Positions 26,277-35,388 of a stretch of DNA of 64,000 nt are shown piece after piece. The notes under the pieces are model-generated. The model did not search any database. It was not told the origin of the DNA and worked only from the letters and a program-made list of their open reading frames with translations. The stretch covers positions 310,001 to 374,000 of the forward strand of contig JAEYAW010000031.1 of NCBI GenBank assembly GCA_023404675.1, given 5' to 3'. This DNA is from Pseudomonadota bacterium (lineage in GTDB: Bacteria > Pseudomonadota > Alphaproteobacteria > Rhizobiales > Xanthobacteraceae). The stretch's first letter is position 1; every line of letters starts with the position of its first letter. The translations under genes were made by a program, and so were the position numbers.

Positions 26277-26489
26277 AGGCCCTCCCGAAGGAGGCCCTGC
26301 AAGCTGCGGGCCATTGTGTACAATTCGTCAGCGCCCTCGGATCATCTAAAAATAATAATATAAATCATATACATAATGAAATATCACTTTGTAAGTAAGG
26401 TGCAAATTCGTGCGCTGCGCCCGATCATTCTGATCGTTTTATAGGCAATTCATCTGAACTCGGGATCGTGCCGGAGGTCAGGACGACGA
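26277..26489. other. AT-rich intergenic region before the cysteine hydrolase
   Basis: About 200 bases without a gene. The part at 26340-26400 is unusually AT-rich for this window (runs of AATAATAATATAAATCATA), suggesting the promoter and upstream element of the hydrolase-permease unit. Confidence 0.55.
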
Positions 26490-26520
26490 CAGGCCACGGA
26501 CCGTCGCGGTCCGTGGCCTG
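26490..26520. terminator. Terminator-like hairpin after the Liv operon
   Basis: A perfect 14-base inverted repeat, CAGGCCACGGACCG / CGGTCCGTGGCCTG, with a three-base loop. It lies 70 bases beyond the end of the minus-strand Liv operon; there is no U-run in that direction. Confidence 0.6.
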
Positions 26521-26590
26521 TCCAATTTTCGATGTCGTTCTCCGCTCTCGTTTTCTGCTTGCGAGACGGCACGCGCTTTGCGAGAGCGCG

Positions 26591-27817
26591 TTACTCGCTG
26601 GCTTCGCTGGTCGTGGTGAGGATCGCCACGTCCTGGTCGCCCTGCACTTCGTACAGCGCGAAATCGCGGCTCTTCAGCATGCCGTTCGGCAGGAAGTCGA
26701 CGGACGAACTCGCGCCGTCGTAGTTGATCGTCTTACCGGCATCGAGAAGCTTCGCGCCCTCCGCGAAGGTGGTGGCGCGCTCGCCGGGGCCGTTGGCGAC
26801 TTTCATGATGGCGTCGGACACCGCGCGGGCCTCGGTCGATTTCGCGCTGTGGATGCCGAGCAGCAGCAGGTTGATCTCGTCATAGGCCGCGCAGCCATAG
26901 GGGAACTGGATCTGGCCGTTCGGCTGTGCGCCCACGAGACGAAGATAGGCGTCGTAGGAGTCCTTGCCGACCGGCGGCACCGGCGAGCCGTGCAGGATGC
27001 CGTTGGCAGCCGAGCCGACCGCCTTCTTGAAGTCGGGACCGACGGCGAAGGACAGTGCGAACACCTTGCCGGTGTAGCCGCCGCGAACGAGTTCGCGGTA
27101 GACGGCGGTCATGTCGGTCACATAGCCGGCGAGGAACAGCGCGGGGGCCTTGCTGGCGATCAGCTTCTCGGCCTCGGCGCGATACGACACCTGCTGCGGA
27201 TTATAATACATCGGCTCGCCGACAATCTCGCCGCCCACCTTCTTGAGCGCGGTCGCGAAAGATTCGCCCATCGAGGCCGCGAAGTCGTTCTTCGGGCCGG
27301 CGAAGCCGACCTTGAGGAAGCCGCGCTTGGCCGCGAGATCGGCCAGCGCCACGCACCACGCCTTGTTCAAAGGCTGAAGATTATAGCAGAGACGCTTTTT
27401 GTCGCCGTTCGGCAGATAGTCGGACGAGCCGCTGTAAAGCTGGATCACATTGGCTTCCTGACACAGCGGCATGATACCGAGCGTCACCGACGACGCCCAG
27501 GTGCCGATGATCGCCATCACCTGATCGGCGTCGATCAGCTTGCGCGCGGCGCGCACGGCGGCCTCGGGATTAGTTTCGGAATTCTCCGAGATCAGTTCGA
27601 TCTTGCGGCCAAGCACGCCGCCATTGGCGTTGACCAGATCAACCACCGCGCGATGCGCCTTGGCCTTCTCCGGTCCATAGGGCGCGCCGCCGCCGGACAG
27701 CGGCGTCAGGCTGCCGATCTTGATCGGACTGGACTGGGCCAGGCCGTGGCGCAGAAACGCCGGCGTCGCGAGAGCAATCGTTGAACCTGCAAGGACAAAC
27801 CTGCGCGTAACTTTCAT
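26591..27817 (-). CDS. Liv-type ABC transporter substrate-binding protein
   Basis: 408 residues with a Tat-like signal (KVTRRFVLAG, ending near GLAQ). Mature part is a type I periplasmic-binding fold: SPIKIGSLTPLSGGGAPYGP, INANGG-like LVNANGGVLGRKIEL, VMAIIGTWASSVTL, and late AYDEINLLLLGI. These bind branched-chain amino acids, amides, urea or aromatic acids. The ATG at 27817 has AAAGGA 8 bases upstream, which is overlapped by the LivM stop. Last gene of tetR-livG-livF-livH-livM-SBP. Ligand uncertain, possibly a ureide or amide given the neighbours. Confidence 0.88.
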   Translation of the reverse strand: MKVTRRFVLAGSTIALATPAFLRHGLAQSSPIKIGSLTPLSGGGAPYGPEKAKAHRAVVDLVNANGGVLGRKIELISENSETNPEAAVRAARKLIDADQVMAIIGTWASSVTLGIMPLCQEANVIQLYSGSSDYLPNGDKKRLCYNLQPLNKAWCVALADLAAKRGFLKVGFAGPKNDFAASMGESFATALKKVGGEIVGEPMYYNPQQVSYRAEAEKLIASKAPALFLAGYVTDMTAVYRELVRGGYTGKVFALSFAVGPDFKKAVGSAANGILHGSPVPPVGKDSYDAYLRLVGAQPNGQIQFPYGCAAYDEINLLLLGIHSAKSTEARAVSDAIMKVANGPGERATTFAEGAKLLDAGKTINYDGASSSVDFLPNGMLKSRDFALYEVQGDQDVAILTTTSEASE

Positions 27818-27822
27818 CGATA

Positions 27823-28752
27823 TCATCCTTTCGATGGGGATGGAGTGGAAACGGGTTCAGAGGGACGGTGGGCGACCTCGGGCAGAATGCCCTCGGGGCG
27901 GAACCGGATGGCGGCGATCAAAAGACAGCCGATGATGATGAAGCGCAGCGCCGACACCTGCTCGGCATCGAGCGCCGTCAGCCATGGTCCGAGAAAGCGG
28001 GTGCCCTCATAGATCGCGACCACCACGAGCGCGCCGACCACGGTGCCGATCATGTTGCCCGCGCCGCCGACGATCACCGACATCCAGATCAGGATCGCGA
28101 CTGGCGTCGTGAAATTCTCCGGCGTGATGGTCTGGACGTAATGCGCATAGAGCGATCCGCCCGCCGCCATGATCGCGCTGCCGATCACGAAAGCCTGGAG
28201 GCGATACAGGAACACGTTCTTGCCGAGCGTCGCGGGAACGAGATCGTCCTCGCGGATGGCGCGCAGCACGCGGCCATAGGGCGTCACCGACAGCCGTCGC
28301 ATGATCAGAAAGACCACAACGGCTGCCACGGCGATGATGCCGAGCACCATCAATGCCGTCTCCATCCGGCTGAGCCCCTGCAACACCGGACGCGTGGAAA
28401 TCAGAAAGCCTCGCGGGCCGCCGGTCAGCCAGTCCTCGTTGTTGAAGACGAGACGGATGGTTTCCGCAAATCCCAGCGTGACGATGGCGAGAAAGTCGCC
28501 GGACAGCCGCAGCGACAGCAGCGCGACGAATGCACCCGCGATCGCGCCGATGATCGTCGCCGCCACCAGCCCGCCAACGAAAGGCAGGTGGAACGTCTCG
28601 GTGGCGATGCCGCTGGTATAGGCGCCGATACCGTAGAACCCGACAATGCCGAAATTGATCAGGCCGGTCAGACCGAATTGAAGATTGAGAGCCAGCGCGA
28701 GGATCACATAGATTCCGGCGATGGTGAGGATGGCGACGAGATATGCATCCAT
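27823..28752 (-). CDS. Liv-type ABC transporter permease (LivM-like)
   Basis: 309 residues with about ten membrane segments, starting YLVAILTIAGIYVILALALNLQFG, a typical LivM opening, and containing GDFLAIVTLGFAETIRLVFNNEDWLTGG, the conserved cytoplasmic-loop pattern that contacts the ATPase. It begins 5 bases after the LivH-like gene and ends overlapping the binding-protein gene. Forms the channel with the LivH partner. Confidence 0.92.
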   Translation of the reverse strand: MDAYLVAILTIAGIYVILALALNLQFGLTGLINFGIVGFYGIGAYTSGIATETFHLPFVGGLVAATIIGAIAGAFVALLSLRLSGDFLAIVTLGFAETIRLVFNNEDWLTGGPRGFLISTRPVLQGLSRMETALMVLGIIAVAAVVVFLIMRRLSVTPYGRVLRAIREDDLVPATLGKNVFLYRLQAFVIGSAIMAAGGSLYAHYVQTITPENFTTPVAILIWMSVIVGGAGNMIGTVVGALVVVAIYEGTRFLGPWLTALDAEQVSALRFIIIGCLLIAAIRFRPEGILPEVAHRPSEPVSTPSPSKG

Positions 28753-28757
28753 GGCGG

Positions 28758-29615
28758 TTACTTCCGATCCACCTTGTCACCGAGCAGCCCCTGCGGGCGC
28801 AGGATGAGAACGATCGCGATCACGGCAAATCCCACCGCTCCCTTGTAGGTCGGGGACAGGAAGGCGACAGTCAATTCCTCGGCAAGGCCGATGATGAGGG
28901 CACCAGCCGCGGCCCCGAGCGGGGAGCCAAGACCGCCGACGATGGCCGCGGCGATGATCGGGATCGTCACCGCCCAGTTGAGATTGGGATCGATCGCAAG
29001 GTCGAGGCCCACCAGCACGCCCGACAGCCCGAACAGCGCACCCGCGACCGCGACCCCGAACATCTCGATGCGGGGCACCGGCAGGCCGCGCACATTGGCG
29101 AGCGAGGCATTGTCGGCGACCGCGCGCAGCGCCCGCCCCATCGGCGTCAGAGCCAGCAATGCGCCAACGAACAGCGTGGCGAGGATCGAGACCGACACCA
29201 CCGCCGCCGTCTCCCGCGTGACGCGCACGCCCCACAGCATAATCGGCCCGGTCAGCGGCAGGTCGAAGCTTCTGAGCTGCGCGCCGTAGAAGAAACGGAC
29301 GATGTTCTCCAGCACGAAGGACAGCGCGATAGACACCAGCAGCAGCGTGCCGCCGCTGCGACCCCGCAGAGGGCGGAAAATCACCCGGTCGCAGAGAACG
29401 ACCGCGATGGCGCTGACAATCATCGCGCCAATGCCGCCGACCCAGATCGGCAGGCCAAATACGACATTCACCGTCCAGGCGGCGAACGCGCCGATCGTCA
29501 CGAAGCCGCCGGCGGCGAAGTTGGCGTAACGGAACAGGGTGAAGATCAGCGTGAAGGCGATCGCAGCGGGCGCGACCACGGCCGCGCTGGCCAGCGTGTT
29601 GATGACCATCTGCAT
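28758..29615 (-). CDS. Liv-type ABC transporter permease (LivH-like)
   Basis: 285 residues with eight or so membrane segments. ALTPMGRALRAVADNASLANVRG is the LivH EAA-like loop (the family's MGRALRA-x-A-x-D). The C-terminal GGLGSPLGAAAGALIIGLAEEL is likewise typical. Its ATG overlaps the LivF stop by a few bases. Second channel subunit of the operon. Confidence 0.92.
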   Translation of the reverse strand: MQMVINTLASAAVVAPAAIAFTLIFTLFRYANFAAGGFVTIGAFAAWTVNVVFGLPIWVGGIGAMIVSAIAVVLCDRVIFRPLRGRSGGTLLLVSIALSFVLENIVRFFYGAQLRSFDLPLTGPIMLWGVRVTRETAAVVSVSILATLFVGALLALTPMGRALRAVADNASLANVRGLPVPRIEMFGVAVAGALFGLSGVLVGLDLAIDPNLNWAVTIPIIAAAIVGGLGSPLGAAAGALIIGLAEELTVAFLSPTYKGAVGFAVIAIVLILRPQGLLGDKVDRK

Positions 29616-30325
29616 CAGGCGGCCTCGCCGAAGAACAATGCGCCGAAATCCGGCTCCGCCGCGAGCGCCGCCGCGTCGCCGGCGCGCACCACGCGACCGT
29701 CAACGAGAACCAGTGCACGGTTGGCGCGCTGAAGCGCCGCGCGCGCATTCTGCTCGACGATGAGAACGCCGAGATTGGCCGATGCCGCCAGCTGCCGCAG
29801 CAGGTCCAGCATCTCGCCCACCAACAGCGGCGACAGGCCGGCGGTCGGCTCATCGACCAGCAGAACCCGCGGCCGCGCCATCAGCGCCATCGCCAGCCCG
29901 ACCATCTGACGCTGACCGCCCGACAGACCACCCGCGCGCTTGTGCATGTAGGCCGTGATGCCGGGCAGCAGCGCGACCACCTCGTCGCGCCGCTGCGCGA
30001 TATCCTTCGCGCCCCACGAACTCACCGAAAGGTTTTCGGCCACCGACAGCGTACGAAACACGTTGCGCTCCTGCGGCATGAACACAGCGCCCGCCGTGGC
30101 CCGCTCCGACGGCGCGAGCGGCACGAGATCACGGCCGTCCAGCGTCAGTTCGCCGCCTGTGACTTTCGCAACGCCCGCAATCGATTTCAGCAGCGTCGAC
30201 TTGCCCGCACCGTTGGGCCCGACCAGCGCGACCATCTCGCCCGGCTCGACCGCAAGATTGACGCCGTGCACGATGTCGCTTGCCCCGTAACCCGCACGCA
30301 GGTCTTTCAGAAGGAGAAGGGTCAT
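29615..30325 (-). CDS. Liv-type ABC transporter ATPase (LivF-like)
   Basis: 236 residues with intact Walker A (GPNGAGKST), signature LSGGQRQ, Walker B VLLVDEP and EQN switch. Short, LivF-length. It shares start/stop overlaps with its livG-like and livH-like neighbours, so the whole operon is translationally coupled. It is clearly distinct from the LivF at 16784-17491. Confidence 0.92.
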   Translation of the reverse strand: MTLLLLKDLRAGYGASDIVHGVNLAVEPGEMVALVGPNGAGKSTLLKSIAGVAKVTGGELTLDGRDLVPLAPSERATAGAVFMPQERNVFRTLSVAENLSVSSWGAKDIAQRRDEVVALLPGITAYMHKRAGGLSGGQRQMVGLAMALMARPRVLLVDEPTAGLSPLLVGEMLDLLRQLAASANLGVLIVEQNARAALQRANRALVLVDGRVVRAGDAAALAAEPDFGALFFGEAA

Positions 30326-31089
30326 GCGGCTTCTCCCAGATAGGATTGGATCACCGCCGGATTCGACGAGACATGGGCAAAGCTTCCCTCCGCCAGCACC
30401 TTGCCGCCCGCCATCACGACGACGCGCGACGACAGATTGCGGATGAATCCGATATTGTGCTCAATGATCACGAAGGTCTTGCCGTGGTTGCGATTGAGCC
30501 GCTGGATCAGAACGGCGATCTCCTCCACCAGATGCGGCGCGACGCCGGCCGCAATCTCGTCGAGCAAAATGGTGTCGGCCTCCGCCATCAGGCAGCGCGC
30601 CAGTTCGAGCAGCTTCTTCTGGCCGCCGGAGAGATTGGCCGCGAACTTGTTCTCGTGCGCCGACAGCGACACCAGCGCGAGAACCTCGCGGGCCCGCCCG
30701 GTCACCGCTCGATCGGCCGCACGCGTCGCAGCCGGGCGAAACAAGGCACCGCCCAGGCTCTCGCCGACATTGTCGCGGGCGGCCAGCATCACGTTCTCAA
30801 GTACGGTCAGCCGGTCCAGTTCGCGCGCGAGCTGGAAGGTCCGGGTCAGGCCGAGCCGCGCCAGCCGATAGGGCGGCAATCGGGTCGCGTCCACGCCGTT
30901 GACCGTCAACGTGCCGCCGTCCGGCGTCAGGACGCCGGACAGAAGATTGAACAGCGTCGTCTTGCCCGCCCCGTTCGGACCGATCAGGCCGACGATCTGG
31001 CCGGGCTCGACAATGAACGACACGTTGTCGACGACCGTCGTTCCGCTGAAACGCTTGGTCAGCCCGTCGGCCACGATCCGCGCGGTCAT
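30322..31089 (-). CDS. Liv-type ABC transporter ATPase (LivG-like)
   Basis: 255 residues: Walker A GPNGAGKTT, signature LSGGQKK, Walker B TILLDEI and switch IEHNIGFI. Walker B has isoleucine where LivG usually has proline (DEIAAGVAPH instead of DEPxAGL), a variant also seen in some aromatic-acid transporters. The C-terminal QSYLGE is the LivG ending. It follows the TetR gene with an ATGA overlap. Confidence 0.92.
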   Translation of the reverse strand: MTARIVADGLTKRFSGTTVVDNVSFIVEPGQIVGLIGPNGAGKTTLFNLLSGVLTPDGGTLTVNGVDATRLPPYRLARLGLTRTFQLARELDRLTVLENVMLAARDNVGESLGGALFRPAATRAADRAVTGRAREVLALVSLSAHENKFAANLSGGQKKLLELARCLMAEADTILLDEIAAGVAPHLVEEIAVLIQRLNRNHGKTFVIIEHNIGFIRNLSSRVVVMAGGKVLAEGSFAHVSSNPAVIQSYLGEAA

Positions 31090-31805
31090 CGTTTCATGCC
31101 CCCGGCGGCCCTGGCTTTCTTCGCTCGAACCAAATTTTTCGATGGAGCGCTCTTCCGTTTCACGGTCGCAACCTGCTCGTTACGCAAGAGCCCGTCCACG
31201 GCCTCGACGAGCATGGCCAGCACCTCACGCACTCGCTTTTCGTCGGAATGAATGTTGTCCTGGATACGCAGCCCGCGCAGTGTCGACACGATCAGGGTGA
31301 TGACGACGTGAATGCGCTCCGGCGGCAGGCCCGAGGCCTGAAACGCCTGCACACCCAGCGCTTCATAAGCCTCAAAAAGATCGGTCAGGATCTGATTGAC
31401 CGCCTCGCCGATGCGGGTATCGGATCGCCCCGAAACCATGAGGTCGAGCATGGTGACCAGCGCATTGGCACGGAAGACGTCCTCATAAAGACGCCCGACA
31501 AAACTCGCGACGTCGGTCCGGCCTTTGCGCATGTCCTCTGCGAGCGCAGCCACGCTGTCACGAGCGCGCTGCCAGAAATGCGCGGCAGTGTCGATGATGA
31601 GATCGTCGCGGGTCGGATAGTGGTGAAGCATCGCGCCGCGCGAGACCCCGCAGCGCAGGGCGATGGCGGCCGCCGAGGCCGCGTGCACGCCGACCTCGGC
31701 GATCAGGTCTTCCGTCGCGGCGCGCAGGCGCGCCCGCATCGCTGCGCCCTTGACCTCGCGGCCGTCGGACGAATCCGGAGCCTCTTTCAGTTGAGCAGTT
31801 TCCAT
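31086..31805 (-). CDS. TetR-family transcriptional regulator of the Liv operon
   Basis: 239 residues. The N-terminal HTH reads MRARLRAATEDLIAEVGVHA then CGVSRGAMLHHYPTRDDLI, the TetR recognition-helix pattern. The C-terminal two thirds form the ligand domain. The ATG at 31805 was chosen from the domain start; upstream readings to 32024 show no similarity. The gene overlaps livG, so the regulator is the first cistron of its own target operon. A 20-base palindrome at 32016-32035 in the region upstream is a candidate operator. A basic, lysine-rich tail (KRKSAPSKNLVRAKKARA) is unusual. Confidence 0.85.
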   Translation of the reverse strand: METAQLKEAPDSSDGREVKGAAMRARLRAATEDLIAEVGVHAASAAAIALRCGVSRGAMLHHYPTRDDLIIDTAAHFWQRARDSVAALAEDMRKGRTDVASFVGRLYEDVFRANALVTMLDLMVSGRSDTRIGEAVNQILTDLFEAYEALGVQAFQASGLPPERIHVVITLIVSTLRGLRIQDNIHSDEKRVREVLAMLVEAVDGLLRNEQVATVKRKSAPSKNLVRAKKARAAGGMKR

Positions 31806-32198
31806 GACCAAAAGCTGCCATGATGGACCCTGATCGTGCGCGCAAAAAAAGCAGGCATGACTGCTTGTTTTTTGGCTCAAAAGCCCTCCCGCCTGAAATC
31901 CGGCGGTTATTTCGCAAAAATTCGAAGTGGCGCGCACGACTGATCTTCTTACCAAAACATCAGTCCTGCAAAATATTTCCTCGTTCATGTATTTGATATT
32001 CCGTATTTCATCACTGATCTGCAATATTTCAGATCGATTGGCTCGTTTGCAGAAAATATTCTTCCTTTTAACCGTCGTTTTGGGACGAATACTTGAAAAG
32101 CAAGGTTTGCTCCAATCACGCCGCGCTTGTAAGCAGGGTCACGTGCAAGCCGCGAGACGCCGCCTGCGCGACAGAAACGATGGAATTGGGGGAACGCG
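31806..32198. other. Divergent promoter region between tetR and the HutI-like gene
   Basis: About 390 bases with no gene. It is AT-rich at 31960-32090 and contains several ATATTT-type motifs (GCAAAATATTT, GCAATATTTC, GAAAATATTC) that could be regulator sites. Confidence 0.6.
32016..32035. promoter_or_regulatory. Candidate operator palindrome
   Basis: The 20-base sequence GATCTGCAATATTTCAGATC matches its own reverse complement except at two positions. It lies between tetR and the HutI-like gene and is a natural candidate site for the TetR regulator. Confidence 0.5.
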
Positions 32199-33497
32199 TT
32201 GCTCGCCCAGCAAATGGATGTCCGGACACGAGACCTGGCTGCTCCGGCTTCCGCAGACATCATCATCACCGGCGCAAACCAGATCATTCTCTGCGACCCC
32301 GGCCAGCCGGATGGCATCGGCATCATTGAGAACGGATGCATCGCCGTGACTGGCGAGACGATCGCAGCCATCGGCTCGCAGCGGGATATCTCGGCGCTGC
32401 GCGGCAGTCATACGCGGGTGATCGACGCTGATGGCGGCGTCGTCACCCCCGGCCTCGTCGATTGCCATGCGCATCTGATCTTTGCCGGTGACCGGTCCGA
32501 CGAATATTTTCAGCGCGCGAAGGGACTCGACGACCGCGGCCTCACCGAAGCCGGGCTGGTCTGGGGCGTCCCGGCCTCGCAACGCTGCAATGGCGGCCTC
32601 TCGGTCGCGGACTACGTCGCCGCTTCGCTGCCGCGCGCGCAGCAAATGCTGGCGTTCGGAACCACCACGCTCGAAACCAAGTCCGGATACGGCCTCGACC
32701 ACGCCAGCGACCTCGCCTCGCTCGAAGCCGCGCAGACGATTGCGAGGCTCACCGGGCTTGAGATCGTCGGCACCTATCTCGGCGCGCACGCACGTCCGCC
32801 CGAGTACGCGGAACGCTATCTCGACACTATTATCGCCGAGACCATTCCCGCTGTCGCCGAGAAAAAGCTCGCGGACTTCTGCGACGTCTATGTCGATCCC
32901 GACGTGTTCACGCTGTCCGAATGTGCGCGCGTGCTCGCCGCTGCCGCCGACGCGGGGCTCGGCGCCAAGTTGCACACAGACGCACGCGTCAATATCGGCG
33001 GCGCGCGGCTCGCGGCCGAAATGAAGGCGGCCTCCGTCGATCACGGCAACATGCTGAGCGAGAGCGACCTGCGCGTGCTCGCGGATGCAGGCACCAGCGT
33101 CGCATTCTTTCCCGGCTTCGACTGGGCGGTGAACCATCCGCGCCCGGTGGATGGCCGGCGCCTTGTGTGTTCGGGCGTCAACGTCGCGGTAGCGACCGAC
33201 CTCTGCCCGGTCTGCTGGCATCTGTCGCAACAGATGAGCATGGGCTTCGCCTGCCGCTTGTCGGGACTGACGCCGGAAGAGGCCCTGCTCGGCGTTACGC
33301 GCAACGCCGCGAAGGCACTGCGGCGCGACCATCGAATCGGTTCGCTCGCGCCCGGCATGCAGGCGGACCTCGTGGTCTTCGACGTTCCCGATTTCCGGCA
33401 GATCGCTTTCCGCTTCGGCGTGAATGCGGCGGCGTGCGTCATCAAGAAAGGCCGGGTTCTTGTCGGCGGCGACCGGCGACCAGCAGCGACACTTTAG
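32199..33497 (+). CDS. Imidazolonepropionase (HutI)-like amidohydrolase
   Basis: 432 residues of the metal-dependent amidohydrolase superfamily. Metal and substrate motifs align with HutI: HAHLIFAGDRSDEY (His90, His92), LETKSGYGLD, GTYLGAHARP (His197), KLHTD, SVDHGNML, and VATDLCPV, where HutI usually has TDxNPG. So the fold is HutI but the last motif has changed, and no other hut genes are nearby. It may open the ring of a different cyclic amide. TTG 32199 is chosen because GGGGGAA lies just upstream; ATG 32214 is possible. Followed closely by the MBL-fold gene. Confidence 0.82.
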   Translation: MLAQQMDVRTRDLAAPASADIIITGANQIILCDPGQPDGIGIIENGCIAVTGETIAAIGSQRDISALRGSHTRVIDADGGVVTPGLVDCHAHLIFAGDRSDEYFQRAKGLDDRGLTEAGLVWGVPASQRCNGGLSVADYVAASLPRAQQMLAFGTTTLETKSGYGLDHASDLASLEAAQTIARLTGLEIVGTYLGAHARPPEYAERYLDTIIAETIPAVAEKKLADFCDVYVDPDVFTLSECARVLAAAADAGLGAKLHTDARVNIGGARLAAEMKAASVDHGNMLSESDLRVLADAGTSVAFFPGFDWAVNHPRPVDGRRLVCSGVNVAVATDLCPVCWHLSQQMSMGFACRLSGLTPEEALLGVTRNAAKALRRDHRIGSLAPGMQADLVVFDVPDFRQIAFRFGVNAAACVIKKGRVLVGGDRRPAATL

Positions 33498-33510
33498 GGA
33501 CGAGAAAATC

Positions 33511-34407
33511 ATGAGAAACAGGATCGACGAAGGGCTGTGGGCGTGGCGGCAGACCGAGAACCACAACCACATGATCGAGTTGCAGAACACAGAACTCCCC
33601 GCTGCGAACGACGCGGAGATCGAACTGGCGTTCTTCGGCGGCTCCGCCTTCCGCATCACCTCGCCTGCCGGTCTCACGATGATGATCGATCCGTGGCGCA
33701 ATCCGCCGTGGGGCAACTGGGACTGGTACCTGTATGATTTCCCGAAGGTCGCCGTCGATATCGCGCTGTCCACCCACGCGCATTTCGATCACGACGGCGT
33801 GCATCAGCTCACCGCCGATGTGATCCTCGATCGCCTGATCGGCACCTACGAATTCGCCGACGTGAAGATCACCGGCATCGCCGACAAGCATGTCTCGGAC
33901 AGCACGCACAACGCCTACAACTGGGCGGAGATGACCCGGCGGCTGACCAACATGAAGACCAATCCGCCAGACAACTGCCGCTCGTTCGACAACTGCCTGC
34001 TGATCGTCGAGGTGGCGGGACTGAAGATCCTGCACTGGGGCGACAACCGCCCCAATCCGCCGGACAGCGTGTGGGACAAGGTCGGCGAGATCGACATCCT
34101 GCTGCTGCCGGTCGACGGCTCGCAGCATGTTCTCAGCGACGAACAGGCCGACAAAGTGGCCGAGCGCGTGAAGGCCCGTCTCATCGTACCGCATCACTAC
34201 GGCATCTGGGACGTAACGACGCGCGGCTCGACGCTGCTGCCGCCCGACGCGTGGGTCAACCGGCGCAAGGATTCGATCTGGACGGAGAGCGGCGCGGTCA
34301 GGCTCGCGCCCTCCTTCGTCAAGGCGCAGACCAACCGCGTGCTCTGCTTCGGCGAGCACGTCGCCTTCGACAAGCCGGATCCCCGCAACGCGCCCAAGCG
34401 GGCGTAA
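33511..34407 (+). CDS. Metallo-beta-lactamase-fold hydrolase (UlaG-like)
   Basis: 298 residues. The metal site THAHFDHDGVH (His89, His91, Asp93, His94) and a distal FDNCLLIVEVAGLKILHWGDNRP and IVPHHYGIWD match the UlaG/L-ascorbate-6-phosphate lactonase type of MBL proteins. It lies 13 bases after the HutI-like gene with AGGGA upstream, so the two form an operon. It probably hydrolyses a lactone, amide or phosphate-containing product of the first enzyme (inference). Confidence 0.83.
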   Translation: MRNRIDEGLWAWRQTENHNHMIELQNTELPAANDAEIELAFFGGSAFRITSPAGLTMMIDPWRNPPWGNWDWYLYDFPKVAVDIALSTHAHFDHDGVHQLTADVILDRLIGTYEFADVKITGIADKHVSDSTHNAYNWAEMTRRLTNMKTNPPDNCRSFDNCLLIVEVAGLKILHWGDNRPNPPDSVWDKVGEIDILLLPVDGSQHVLSDEQADKVAERVKARLIVPHHYGIWDVTTRGSTLLPPDAWVNRRKDSIWTESGAVRLAPSFVKAQTNRVLCFGEHVAFDKPDPRNAPKRA

Positions 34408-34409
34408 TC

Positions 34410-35306
34410 CTATGCGCCAAGCGCGCGGTCCTGCGCTGCGCGCCACACCAGTTCGGCAGCGTGCGATGTGAAGCCGCCGACGCGGCGCGCGAAACAGATG
34501 GTACGCGGCAGGCCGGGCGTCAGCGGCACAACCACGACGCCCGCATGGGTCTCGGGCACCGCCATCTCGGCGATGATGGAAACGCCCATTCCGGCGCGCA
34601 CCAACGCAAGGATCGAGGTGATCTGCTGAATCGCGTGGCGGATCGCCGGCTCGTGCCCGCTGCGCGCGAACCAGGCGCGCACCAGCGGCTCGCTGCCGCC
34701 CTTTGTCAGGATGAAGGGCGGGCCGGACAGCGCCTTGGCATCCAGAGTGGCCCGCTTGGCCAGAGGATCGGCCGCGCGGATCAGCGCGACCAAGCGGTCG
34801 CGCGCCAGCGGCAGCATTTCGAGATCGGGATCGTCGTTCTGCGTCGCGATGGCGAAATCCACGCTGCCGTCGCGCAGCGCCTGCAGCGCGGGCTGGTCCG
34901 TGCTCTCCGAAATCTCCACGCGCAGCGCGCGGTGCGCCTTCGCGATCGCCGCCACGAGCCCCGGCAGAATGTGTGTCGAGGCGGACGAGCCGAACGAGGC
35001 GATCCGAACGAGGCCGCTGCCCTGAACGCGGCTGTCCGTAAGTCGCTGCGCGGTGAATTGCGCCAGTTCGTCCTGCCGCGCGGCATGCTCGGCGAGAATG
35101 CGCCCTTCGGCTGTGAGCGTGACCGGACGGCGGCCCCGCACCACAAGCGACAGCCCGCACAGTTCCTCGGCCCGCGCGAGCGCCTTGCTTGCCGCCGGCT
35201 GGCTGACATTCAGCGCCCGGGCGGCCTCGGAGAGGTTGCCGGACCGCTCGATCAGCGGCAGCAGGCGCAGGGCGAGAGGAGATATGCTCCCCAGAAGGTC
35301 TTGCAT
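34410..35306 (-). CDS. LysR-family transcriptional regulator
   Basis: 298 residues. The N-terminal winged helix reads LLPLIERSGNLSEAARALNVSQPAASKALARAEE, a standard LysR HTH. The effector domain follows. Near the C-terminus GMGVSIIAEM is typical. It is convergent with the MBL gene (2 bases between stops) and divergent from the aminotransferase gene, so it most likely controls the latter. A T-N11-A type palindrome lies 8 bases before its start. Confidence 0.9.
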   Translation of the reverse strand: MQDLLGSISPLALRLLPLIERSGNLSEAARALNVSQPAASKALARAEELCGLSLVVRGRRPVTLTAEGRILAEHAARQDELAQFTAQRLTDSRVQGSGLVRIASFGSSASTHILPGLVAAIAKAHRALRVEISESTDQPALQALRDGSVDFAIATQNDDPDLEMLPLARDRLVALIRAADPLAKRATLDAKALSGPPFILTKGGSEPLVRAWFARSGHEPAIRHAIQQITSILALVRAGMGVSIIAEMAVPETHAGVVVVPLTPGLPRTICFARRVGGFTSHAAELVWRAAQDRALGA

Positions 35307-35314
35307 GGAAAAAT

Positions 35315-35329
35315 ATAACTTCAGGTTAT
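35315..35329. promoter_or_regulatory. Putative LysR binding box
   Basis: ATAACTTCAGGTTAT is a 15-base inverted repeat (ATAAC-N5-GTTAT) with the T-N11-A form of LysR sites. It lies between the divergent lysR and aminotransferase genes, next to the lysR start. Confidence 0.6.
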
Positions 35330-35388
35330 TGGATTATGCAATTCCATTCTGATTGAGAATTACCCTGCCGTTGTCAGGGACATTCGTC

